This document shows positions 1 to 5,462 of a stretch of 26,451 bases of DNA, in pieces (position 1 is the first letter of the stretch; every line of letters starts with the position of its first letter). The notes below the pieces were generated by a model. The model ran no database searches and had not been told where the DNA came from. It saw only the letters and a program-made list of their open reading frames with translations. The DNA comes from a virus. A program made the position numbers and the translations under genes. The DNA lies in the IMG/VR virus record IMGVR_UViG_3300002242_000612, positions 1 to 26,451 of that record; one strand, 5' to 3'.

Positions 1-21
1 AAATGGATTAAAAAAGATCAT
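1..21 (-). CDS. Possible 5' end of a gene running off the left edge
   Basis: An ATG at 19-21 on the minus strand opens a frame (MIFLIH...) that leaves the window after six codons. It lies 4 bases after the stop of the small membrane peptide at 26-118, and the AGGTAAGG just upstream could be its ribosome binding site. Too little is visible to name it. It is included because the minus-strand genes here are tightly packed and the next gene of the operon would be expected at this point. Confidence 0.3.
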
Positions 22-25
22 TGCC

Positions 26-118
26 TTACCTATTTTTATATAGTTTTAATTCTCTTCTTAATGCCAAGAAAAGTGCAACCGTAATACCTGCTAAAAGCAT
101 AAATGAATACCCAATCAT
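26..118 (-). CDS. Tiny single-pass membrane peptide (30 aa)
   Basis: The ATG overlaps the stop of the upstream lipoprotein gene in the ATGA arrangement, so it is probably made by translational coupling. The 30 residues begin MIGYSFMLLAGITVALFLAL, a hydrophobic stretch long enough to cross a membrane, and end in a basic tail (RRELKLYKNR). A short membrane segment with a positive tail next to secreted lipoproteins at the end of a structural operon would suit a lysis or host-envelope role, for example a small holin-like peptide or a holin regulator. That is inference from form and position only. The gene is short enough to be a chance frame; the exact ATGA overlap is the main argument that it is real. 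Confidence 0.5.
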   Translation of the reverse strand: MIGYSFMLLAGITVALFLALRRELKLYKNR

Positions 119-360
119 AAACACTCCATTGTCAGCGGGTCATGCGTAAAAAAATCCACAGATTTATCCAGCTTCAAATCGCAATCTTTAGCGCTCAGTC
201 CACACTTTACAGTAACTGGAATCATGATTGATTGTTTTGTCTCCCACAAAGAGTTAACAGCATCATCACGAGTTATTAAAACAACGCAGTCATTACTGCT
301 GTGCAGTTTGTTAGTAGCGCATCCAGTCAACAACATAGCCAAAATAATAATTTTATTCAT
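115..360 (-). CDS. Small predicted lipoprotein (81 aa)
   Basis: The frame is open further upstream, but the start at 360 gives a proper type II signal peptide: MNKIIILAMLLTGCATN, with lipobox L-T-G-C and lipidation expected at Cys14. After Ala-Thr there is no Asp at +2, so the mature protein would probably be sorted to the outer membrane in an enterobacterium-like host. The mature part (about 68 residues) has four further cysteines that could form disulfides in the periplasm. The start codon lies inside the last codons of the preceding lipoprotein gene (8-base overlap). Eleven residues after the lipid cysteine both proteins have a Cys-Val-x-Leu motif, so they may be diverged duplicates. Outer-membrane spanins (Rz1-like) are also lipoproteins, but this one is not proline-rich and has no visible Rz partner. 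Superinfection exclusion is another possible role. Function unknown. Confidence 0.72.
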   Translation of the reverse strand: MNKIIILAMLLTGCATNKLHSSNDCVVLITRDDAVNSLWETKQSIMIPVTVKCGLSAKDCDLKLDKSVDFFTHDPLTMECL

Positions 361-736
361 GTAATTTAACTCGGCCCATTGTTTTAATAGCCATCTGCAT
401 TGTTTTAAATGCTTCAGCGATTGATCCTTTGTCACATGGATTAAGACTCGCAACCATACCGATAGTCTTGAAAGCTGTTGCTACGGCAATATTGTTTTGA
501 TTGGCTAATTGCTGCAATGCTTTAAACTGTTTGTCTATTAGCGTTTTTATTTTGACATCGACAGGTGTGTCAACAGGAAGAGTAAATCCCAAATCAATAT
601 CACTATGTTTATTAAAGACAAGATAATTTTCATAGACATTCTCAGGACTTGCAAGATAGACGCATGATTCTGAATCCATTGTTCTCATTGTTGAACAGCC
701 GGATAATAGAAGTGTAATTAAAAGTAGTTTTTTCAT
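353..736 (-). CDS. Predicted lipoprotein (127 aa)
   Basis: The protein starts MKKLLLITLLLSGCSTM, a short signal peptide with lipobox L-S-G-C (Cys14). The mature chain of about 114 residues has an N-terminal part with Cys-Val-Tyr-Leu eleven residues after the lipid cysteine. The C-terminal half is mostly helical and amphipathic (TLIDKQFKALQQLANQ and a Met/Lys-rich helix near the end). A good ribosome binding site (AGGAAAAG) precedes the ATG. The gene follows the tailspike closely (23-base gap) and overlaps the next, smaller lipoprotein. No family is recognised. An envelope role (lysis, receptor masking or superinfection exclusion) is plausible for a phage lipoprotein at the end of the late operon, but unproven. 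Confidence 0.78.
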   Translation of the reverse strand: MKKLLLITLLLSGCSTMRTMDSESCVYLASPENVYENYLVFNKHSDIDLGFTLPVDTPVDVKIKTLIDKQFKALQQLANQNNIAVATAFKTIGMVASLNPCDKGSIAEAFKTMQMAIKTMGRVKLHE

Positions 737-759
737 TTTGCTGCTTTTCCTATATTTAT

Positions 760-2553
760 TTAAACTACGGAATAAGGTGTTTGCAGTAGTGTGAAATCAG
801 CATTATTATTCTCTACAAACTCGAGCTTAAACTGAGAGAATCTACCCATTAAAATTTGCTTATTTGATGCCTGTTTTACACTATTTATACTAAATGCCCT
901 GCCTGCACCTATTTTTAATACTACACTTTTATTCGCTAGATAGTTCATAAAATGGAACTTGCCTCCCATAATACCCGCGCTCAAGTCCAGTATAAAAGCT
1001 GGAGATACTGTTAAGTTACCACTGCCTGCAGCAGTTAGATCAATTTCTGCACCGCCTCGGGTAAGTGATAATTTAAAGCTGGTAGAGGTGCTTGCTGTAA
1101 TGAAGTAATCAGTATCAGCAGTAATCCCTGTCATAACTGCACCAGTAGAAGTAATACGCACAACGTCATCATCCACAAATGTGTTTGCGATGTTTACCTG
1201 ATTTAACGTAATATCCACATCAGTAGATAAAAAAGCCAAGTCTCCAGCAGTTGATGTGAAAGGCGTCTGGAAGAACGTGCCTGCTACCATATCAAATATA
1301 TTAAGCATTTGCGCTGAGGATAGTGTAGATTTTAATTCTGCACCTACTAACGTAGTCCATCTAGTTCCTGTACTTATTACAGTACCTCTAAAATTAGGAT
1401 CATCTAAGTATATAGTTTCCCCTCTGTACAGAGAGGGCGTCGGTAAGTTGACAATACTATTTACAGAATCTATATTTTTTCTAATGATGAGAGGACTAGA
1501 TAGCGTATTATCATCTCTGTTAATATCAATTAATGTCTCAGTTAAGTCTAATGAGTGAATAGTATTATCCACAGTCCCAACAGGAAAAGATACAGCGATA
1601 GGGTCAGCTGCCACATTCCAATCCCATACAATAAAAGGAGAAAATATGTTCCTAGTTATAGTACCATAATTCGAGGCTACACATTTTATAGCTTTTATAG
1701 ATTGTGCGTCGGCTTGTATATTATTGCCGATAAATTGATTGGCAGATATTGCAGGAATACCAGTACCTGCAGTTTCTAGAACTATATAATTTATACAATC
1801 CTCATAATTAATATAGAACAAGTTACCATTTATAAATGCAAGCCCACCTGATAATTCATTACAATATAAATGTAATCCATTCCCCATATCTGAAATAACA
1901 GCATCAATACATATATAGTTTATGTAACTAGATGCTGTTGCTGTACTATCTGCTACAAGCTTTATACCTGTACCAACTCTACCTGTAGAAGTGAATGGCT
2001 TATCAACTTTAGTCTTGTTAAATATACCTGTCGTGACTTTCCTATCGAATCCAGGTATAGAGTTATCTGACTGGATAAGGATTAGTGGTTGTATGGAAGA
2101 CAGTAGAGTGCTGCGTATTCTACCACCTGAAAGCTTTGCACCATTGAAAGCTATCTTTACTATAGTTATATCTGTATCAGCATAGAACTCAGCACCAGAC
2201 TGTAGAATCAGACTTACATTTTGCTTAATAATTAAAGTTGAAGCTATCAAGTAATTACCCGCAGCAAAGGTTATACTTCCTCCATTTGCAGCCGCAAGTT
2301 TATCTATTTCTGCTTGTATCTCAGTGCTTCTTTCACCTGTGCTGGGAATAAATGTTGTGGGGGTAGCGATACTAAAGCTAATACCATCGCTCCAGTACTC
2401 AATACCATCAATCCAGATTGGCCCGACTCCAAAAACTGCAGGCGTGGGTTTAGTTGCATTTGTGTAACTTTTTACTTTTCCTAAATTTGCATTAAGCATA
2501 TCAGTTTCCATGTCTGCTATAGTTACTGCAATTGGATGTTCTGTTGCTGCCAT
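760..2553 (-). CDS. Tailspike / tail fibre with beta-helix domain (597 aa)
   Basis: This is probably the host-recognition protein. Residues 1-70 form a short N-terminal segment that would attach to the particle. From about residue 73 the pattern ERSTEIQAEIDKLAAANGG, then GNYLI and QNVSLILQSGAEF, is the usual beginning of the pectate-lyase-like right-handed beta-helix found in many tailspikes that bind or cut surface polysaccharide. The long Ser/Thr/Asn/Ile-rich middle (to about 400) fits stacked beta-helix rungs. The segment at about 425-510 (VRITSTGAVMTGITADTDYF and following) is a beta-sandwich-like unit common in phage fibres, and the last 90 residues form a separate beta-rich tip. No catalytic residues can be assigned by eye. 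The start has a good AGGAAAATATC binding site. The DNA just upstream is one copy of a ~100-bp direct repeat, and a broken second copy of this start (MAAI then stop) lies at 3343. Confidence 0.85.
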   Translation of the reverse strand: MAATEHPIAVTIADMETDMLNANLGKVKSYTNATKPTPAVFGVGPIWIDGIEYWSDGISFSIATPTTFIPSTGERSTEIQAEIDKLAAANGGSITFAAGNYLIASTLIIKQNVSLILQSGAEFYADTDITIVKIAFNGAKLSGGRIRSTLLSSIQPLILIQSDNSIPGFDRKVTTGIFNKTKVDKPFTSTGRVGTGIKLVADSTATASSYINYICIDAVISDMGNGLHLYCNELSGGLAFINGNLFYINYEDCINYIVLETAGTGIPAISANQFIGNNIQADAQSIKAIKCVASNYGTITRNIFSPFIVWDWNVAADPIAVSFPVGTVDNTIHSLDLTETLIDINRDDNTLSSPLIIRKNIDSVNSIVNLPTPSLYRGETIYLDDPNFRGTVISTGTRWTTLVGAELKSTLSSAQMLNIFDMVAGTFFQTPFTSTAGDLAFLSTDVDITLNQVNIANTFVDDDVVRITSTGAVMTGITADTDYFITASTSTSFKLSLTRGGAEIDLTAAGSGNLTVSPAFILDLSAGIMGGKFHFMNYLANKSVVLKIGAGRAFSINSVKQASNKQILMGRFSQFKLEFVENNNADFTLLQTPYSVV

Positions 2554-2638
2554 GATATTTTCCTAATTTGTTGAGACTGATACAAAATTGTCAGATGACA
2601 CAAGTACAAAATTGTTTGATGATACCAATTCTGAATTA
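2546..2638. repeat. Direct repeat, copy B (at tailspike start)
   Basis: This segment matches 3336-3439 with about 80 % identity by eye; the longest exact stretch is about 22 bases around 2588-2609. On the minus strand it encodes the end of a small reading frame (...LVSSNNFVLVSSDN...STN, stop), then the leader AGGAAAATATC and the first codons of the tailspike (ATGGCxGC). The two copies bracket four very small genes. Confidence 0.85.
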
Positions 2639-2688
2639 CTTATTATCATCTCATCACTCAAAATATTTAAAATCTTATCAATTTTCAT
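2563..2688 (-). CDS. Small protein with VSSDN-type tail (41 aa)
   Basis: The ATG at 2686-2688 overlaps the end of the 64-residue gene by 11 bases. The N-terminal half (MKIDKILNILSDEM) is a short helix. The second half, SELVSSNNFVLVSSDNF then VSVSTN, is almost the same as the C-terminus of the 153-residue protein at 3364-3825 (SVLVSSDNFVLVSSDNNVLV then STN). The stop lies 10 bases before the tailspike start, after the AGGA binding site. Either this is a genuine small protein whose repeated tail binds the same partner as the 153-residue protein, or it is the 3' remnant of a duplicated structural gene that kept an open frame. The strong conservation of the tail at protein level slightly favours a function. 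Confidence 0.5.
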   Translation of the reverse strand: MKIDKILNILSDEMIISNSELVSSNNFVLVSSDNFVSVSTN

Positions 2689-2872
2689 CTTCGGTCGCCT
2701 GTTTCCCATCTTCGCTCGCCTGTTTTTCATATTCTTCACGCGCCCAGGTTAAGATTTGTATCGACAATGATTCTGGTGTCTCAAATGCAAATGCTTTGCT
2801 TACTAAGTCTTTTGCATCATAAAATACAACTATAAATCCATTCTCGACGGTCACTATTGTTAATTCATTCAT
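2678..2872 (-). CDS. Small acidic protein of unknown function (64 aa)
   Basis: The first 30 residues alternate hydrophobic and polar (MNELTIVTVENGFIVVFYD), as in a short beta-hairpin. An amphipathic helix follows (ESLSIQILTWAREEYEKQ), then a tail of acidic near-repeats (QASEDGK, QATEDEN). The arrangement (beta strands, a segment with a Phe-rich turn, then a helix) recalls small phage proteins found between head and tail genes, but no named family is recognised. Its start overlaps the stop of the 75-residue gene (ATGAATGA) and its end overlaps the 41-residue gene, so the three are probably co-translated. It lies inside the cassette bracketed by the direct repeats. Confidence 0.6.
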   Translation of the reverse strand: MNELTIVTVENGFIVVFYDAKDLVSKAFAFETPESLSIQILTWAREEYEKQASEDGKQATEDEN

Positions 2873-3092
2873 CCAGAAAGCTTCCTGTTCTGCAATAATA
2901 AATAAAACTCAACGCTTTTAATCTTTTACTTGTTGTCTTTTTAAGTTTTCTAAGCCTACTTGCAAACATCGTATATTTAAAAGCGTGCGTTCTAGCCAGG
3001 TTTATTTCATTTTCAATGTCTCCTACTTCATTAGACATTGTTTTTATTTCATCTTGTAGTCTCTCTTTATTCAGGTGTTCCATATATTTCAT
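2865..3092 (-). CDS. Small coiled-coil protein of unknown function (75 aa)
   Basis: Residues 4-35 (EHLNKERLQDEIKTMSNEVG and the next stretch) have a heptad-like pattern of charged and hydrophobic residues typical of a coiled coil. The second half is strongly basic (RLRKLKKTTSKRLKAL). The start chosen is at 3092; a second in-frame ATG lies three codons later and neither has a clear binding site. The gene follows the zinc-finger gene by 16 bases and overlaps the 64-residue gene. Function unknown; a basic coiled-coil protein could bind nucleic acid or act as a small chaperone. Confidence 0.55.
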   Translation of the reverse strand: MKYMEHLNKERLQDEIKTMSNEVGDIENEINLARTHAFKYTMFASRLRKLKKTTSKRLKALSFIYYCRTGSFLDE

Positions 3093-3108
3093 TCTACTGG
3101 TTGCTGCA

Positions 3109-3306
3109 TTATTTCCTCACTTGACCGATGTTAAGTAATGCTCTTTGAACATCCGTCATAGATTGACTGCGGTGTTTCCTTCTGCGCTCATTTCTTTCAA
3201 TCGCCCTACATTCCTTGCAAGTATAGTCATAGCCGGTAACGTTGCAGTTATGCTTATAGAATTCTACTTGCTCTTTTAACTCGCCACATCGTTTACACTT
3301 AACCAT
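3109..3306 (-). CDS. Small zinc-finger protein (65 aa)
   Basis: The sequence has two Cys pairs: C4-x2-C7 (KCKRCGELK) and C30-x2-C33 (CKEC), separated by about 22 residues with an aromatic-rich turn (FYKHN). A basic helix (RAIERNERRRKHR) follows. This is the treble-clef or zinc-ribbon layout seen at the N-terminus of endonuclease VII-like and HNH proteins and in stand-alone small phage zinc fingers. No His-Asn-His nuclease core is present in the 65 residues, so this is either a DNA/RNA-binding zinc finger or the remnant of a larger nuclease. The upstream sequence has only a weak GGG binding site. It is the first gene in the repeat-bracketed cassette. Confidence 0.62.
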   Translation of the reverse strand: MVKCKRCGELKEQVEFYKHNCNVTGYDYTCKECRAIERNERRRKHRSQSMTDVQRALLNIGQVRK

Positions 3307-3335
3307 ATCCCATCTGTTTCTGATTGATTCAAATA

Positions 3336-3439
3336 GCCGCCATGATATTTTTTTTCTAAAATCTTAATTTGTTGAAACCAATACATTATTGTCAGATGAC
3401 ACAAGTACAAAATTATCAGATGAAACCAATACTGAATTA
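3336..3439. repeat. Direct repeat, copy A, with broken tailspike start
   Basis: This is the partner of 2546-2638. On the minus strand it covers the last 25 codons and stop of the 153-residue gene, then a leader in which the AGGA binding site is degraded to AGAAAA by a ~10-base insertion. It ends with ATG GCG GCT ATT TGA at 3343-3329, which matches the first three codons of the tailspike (ATGGCxGCx) before an immediate stop. It looks like the scar left when DNA was inserted between the 153-residue gene and the tailspike, or when the junction was duplicated. Confidence 0.8.
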
Positions 3440-3825
3440 GGTGGTAGTGGTGGGGGTGGTATCTGATTTGATGCCCTCTGTACTGCATCCGGGATAGGTA
3501 CGCTGTTGTCATCAAGGATGTTTCCACTCGCGGCAACGTACGTCACATCAACAATGTCAGAAGACAACGTTATGCTGTTGGTTACAGCTATAATGTTATT
3601 GCCGGCAGATGATACTATCGGATTGTTGCTACCATTTAGCGTTACTGAGAACCCACCAAACGCAATTGATCCTGTTACTGCTGTTGAGTAGGATAAAAAA
3701 ATAAGATTCCCCGCAGAGAGAATCGTGGCTCCTATCAGTCCGGTAGGCGCGCTAACGCCTATGGCGGAAATACCGCCACTTATGGGACTGCTTATCGGCC
3801 CGGATATGTTGGCCGAAATGCCCAT
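3364..3825 (-). CDS. Putative virion protein, beta-rich with repeated tail (153 aa)
   Basis: The N-terminus is rich in Gly/Ser/Ile (GISANISGPISSPISGGISA). Residues 40-115 resemble the Ig-like SwmB-type repeat of surface proteins: NLIFLSYSTAV, FSVTLNGSNNP, ITLSSDIVDVTYVA, and GNILDDNSVPIPD near the end. A proline run (PPPPLPP) then links to a repeated tail, SVLVSSDNFVLVSSDNNVLV and STN. The start overlaps the stop of the 97-residue gene (TAATG). Position after capsid genes and composition suggest a head- or tail-surface protein. The tail is shared with the 41-residue protein directly before the tailspike, so it may be a docking motif. No exact family was recognised. Confidence 0.65.
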   Translation of the reverse strand: MGISANISGPISSPISGGISAIGVSAPTGLIGATILSAGNLIFLSYSTAVTGSIAFGGFSVTLNGSNNPIVSSAGNNIIAVTNSITLSSDIVDVTYVAASGNILDDNSVPIPDAVQRASNQIPPPPLPPNSVLVSSDNFVLVSSDNNVLVSTN

Positions 3826-4118
3826 TAAAAAACCCCGACGGTAATTGTCGCCGCTGTTCCGCCTGTTATCACTGCTCTAAATAATACATGGGGTGATACA
3901 ACAAACCTATATACTCCAGGTGCTGTATAACTTGAATTTGTATCTGCAACCCACTTCAGTGGGTCTGGCACGGGCCCGGCATCTGAGTTTGCAGAAAACT
4001 CAAAATCTACCGTGGCACCGCCCATTGTCCCCTCAATGATAACTGTGCGTTCACCGTCACCATCAAAGCGGAATATGCCTGATGTGGTGTTAGTTGTCTC
4101 ATTCTTAAATACTTGCAT
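3825..4118 (-). CDS. Putative structural protein, beta-sandwich (97 aa)
   Basis: The sequence alternates short beta-strands with Gly/Thr turns (GIFRFDGDGERTVIIEGTMG, VDFEFSAN, APGVYRFVVSPHVLFRAVI, TAATITVGVF). This is typical of small phage decoration or tail-associated beta-sandwich proteins. It has a good binding site (AAAGG about 10 bases before ATG). It lies just beyond the terminator that ends the capsid unit, with no promoter visible between. It is therefore probably made from read-through at lower level than the capsid protein, as suits a minor virion component. No specific family is recognised. Confidence 0.62.
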   Translation of the reverse strand: MQVFKNETTNTTSGIFRFDGDGERTVIIEGTMGGATVDFEFSANSDAGPVPDPLKWVADTNSSYTAPGVYRFVVSPHVLFRAVITGGTAATITVGVF

Positions 4119-4155
4119 TAGCTTCTACCTTTTGTCTTACAGCTTACTAAAAATG

Positions 4156-4188
4156 AAAAGCCATCACGTTTTAGCGTGATGGCTTTTT
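4156..4188 (-). terminator. Intrinsic terminator after the capsid unit
   Basis: A perfect 10-bp stem (AGCCATCACG / CGTGATGGCT) with a 6-base loop is flanked by A4 and T5, so it should work in both directions. On the minus strand it lies five bases after the stop of the 65-residue gene. It would set the ratio of capsid to downstream tail transcripts. Confidence 0.88.
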
Positions 4189-4192
4189 GGGT

Positions 4193-4390
4193 TTAAATGA
4201 TAGCGATTGCTGCTCCTGGCGCCATCCTAAGCCAATTTACACCGTTCGAAACGGCGATTGTCGGCGCTCCGGCATTACCATCCGTTACATAGATGATTCC
4301 GCCGGTGTTCTTGGTAGCGTCCGGGGCTGAAGCCACGGTAAACTTATCAAGCTGCAAGATTGCAGCTGTATTAACTTCACGAAAAGCCAT
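4193..4390 (-). CDS. Small capsid-linked protein (65 aa), possible decoration or head fibre protein
   Basis: The start at 4390 has a clear AGGTGAT binding site and the gene follows the major capsid gene by 11 bases. Its core (FTVASAPDATKNTGGIIYVT, then DGNAGAPTIAVSNGVNWL) matches a motif common in small phage head- or tail-fibre proteins, where a Gly-Gly-x-x-Tyr/Phe-Val-x-Asp strand is followed by a Ser-Asp/Asn-Gly-x-Asn-Trp strand. It is the only gene besides the capsid protein between the capsid promoter and the intrinsic terminator. It should therefore be made in capsid-like amounts, which fits a decoration or head-fibre protein. The assignment is inference from motif and context. Confidence 0.65.
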   Translation of the reverse strand: MAFREVNTAAILQLDKFTVASAPDATKNTGGIIYVTDGNAGAPTIAVSNGVNWLRMAPGAAIAII

Positions 4391-4401
4391 AAGATCACCT
4401 A

Positions 4402-5283
4402 TTAAACTTTAGTAGCGGGTAAATGTACTAAAGCTTCTGGTTTTGAGACCAGACGGCCGTATACATTCAATCCGCGTACTGCATCGCTAAAAGCAGTTTC
4501 CAGACGCAACGCATCAGTCTTGGTGACCTGACTTGCGAAAGTAATAGCATCTCTGCTGCCTGCGATACACTCATAAGAAGCACCGGCATTTGTTGTAGCC
4601 AGATTGTTTGACATATAAACCTCAAATCTGTCAATCATGCCAACTCGACCATTACGCAAAATAGATGTACCGTCACCGGCCAATGAAGCATCTTTCAAAT
4701 CTGATGATTTAATCATGCCACAAATCCAAGGCGGTAAAACAATCCACCGCATAGATTCCGGAATGTTATTTTCATCCAGTAAAACACCGGCATTTATGAT
4801 CCAGTCCAAAACGGACGTACGATCGACAACCGTTGAAGCAACCTGACTTGTAGCTAAAGGATAAGCGTAAGAAAGTACGTCCTGGTCGATGGTAATTTTC
4901 ATCTGCTCCGCTGCATCTTGAGTTGCCTCGTTGATGATATTAATATCGGCCTGAGCGCGGTCAACATCATCAAGCTTGAATGCAAAATACTTAGCCCGAT
5001 CAACCAGCAGGTCAATAACATTGTCGGCCAAAGACGTGTAACTTATAGTGCCGTTGACTGTCCAATCACTTACGACAACATCCGGCCTCACTCGGATACG
5101 AACCTTTGAGCCCTGGGTTTTGATCTCGCCCTCCCAATCCGTATTGGTGATACCGCTCATAACGGTAGCTGCATAGAATTTGGCCTGAAGTTTCTTACTC
5201 CAGATTTCACTGACGAAGTTACCAGCATCAAGCTGACTGGCGGCAGCACGGGACCCACCCGCGATTGTAAATTGTGTACTCAT
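4402..5283 (-). CDS. Major capsid protein (293 aa)
   Basis: This forms the shell of the phage head. The sequence has the pattern of capsid proteins of several podo- and siphophages: an N-terminal arm (AGNFVSEIWSKKLQAKFYAA), then IKTQGSKVRIRVRPDVVVSD, then DLLVDRAKYFAFKLDDVDRA where the conserved Asp-Asp-Val-Asp is followed by Gln-Ala-Asp, a long helix (NEATQDAAEQMKITIDQDVL), and a C-terminal segment (LRLETAFSDAVRGLNVYGRL) forming the axial domain. The length is normal for an HK97-fold protein without an N-terminal delta domain, consistent with a separate scaffold encoded just upstream. The ATG has a strong GGGAG binding site, and a near-consensus promoter lies 140-170 bases upstream. Confidence 0.9.
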   Translation of the reverse strand: MSTQFTIAGGSRAAASQLDAGNFVSEIWSKKLQAKFYAATVMSGITNTDWEGEIKTQGSKVRIRVRPDVVVSDWTVNGTISYTSLADNVIDLLVDRAKYFAFKLDDVDRAQADINIINEATQDAAEQMKITIDQDVLSYAYPLATSQVASTVVDRTSVLDWIINAGVLLDENNIPESMRWIVLPPWICGMIKSSDLKDASLAGDGTSILRNGRVGMIDRFEVYMSNNLATTNAGASYECIAGSRDAITFASQVTKTDALRLETAFSDAVRGLNVYGRLVSKPEALVHLPATKV

Positions 5284-5428
5284 GTGGAATCTCCCACAAA
5301 AAAAAATTAAATCATCATTTATTTATCGGTGGGCCACTCGATGATTTGCGTGGGAGTCCTTTTTGTTTGCTCTCTACGACTCAGGGAGTTCCGCTTGGAA
5401 TTCTGAGCAATTAAGCTATATGAATGTG

Positions 5429-5457
5429 AGTATAGACTTATGAGAATGTTTTTTCAA
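5429..5457 (-). promoter_or_regulatory. Capsid gene promoter and 5' leader
   Basis: On the minus strand TTGAAA (5457-5452) and TATACT (5434-5429) are separated by exactly 17 bases, each one mismatch from sigma70 consensus. Transcription would start near 5422, giving a ~140-base leader before the capsid ATG. The leader holds an imperfect hairpin (CTCAG / CTGAG outer stem, TTCC / GGAA inner stem; plus positions about 5381-5408). No gene is seen in 5284-5462. Confidence 0.75.
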
Positions 5458-5462
5458 ATTAT

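Noticed and set aside
1565-1573. Consensus DnaA box TTATCCACA
   Set aside because: Single copy inside the tailspike coding sequence with no other boxes nearby; probably chance.
3276-3536. Minus-strand 86-codon frame overlapping the end of the 153-residue gene
   Set aside because: His/Tyr/Leu-rich out-of-frame shadow of the repeated tail and of the spacer behind it.
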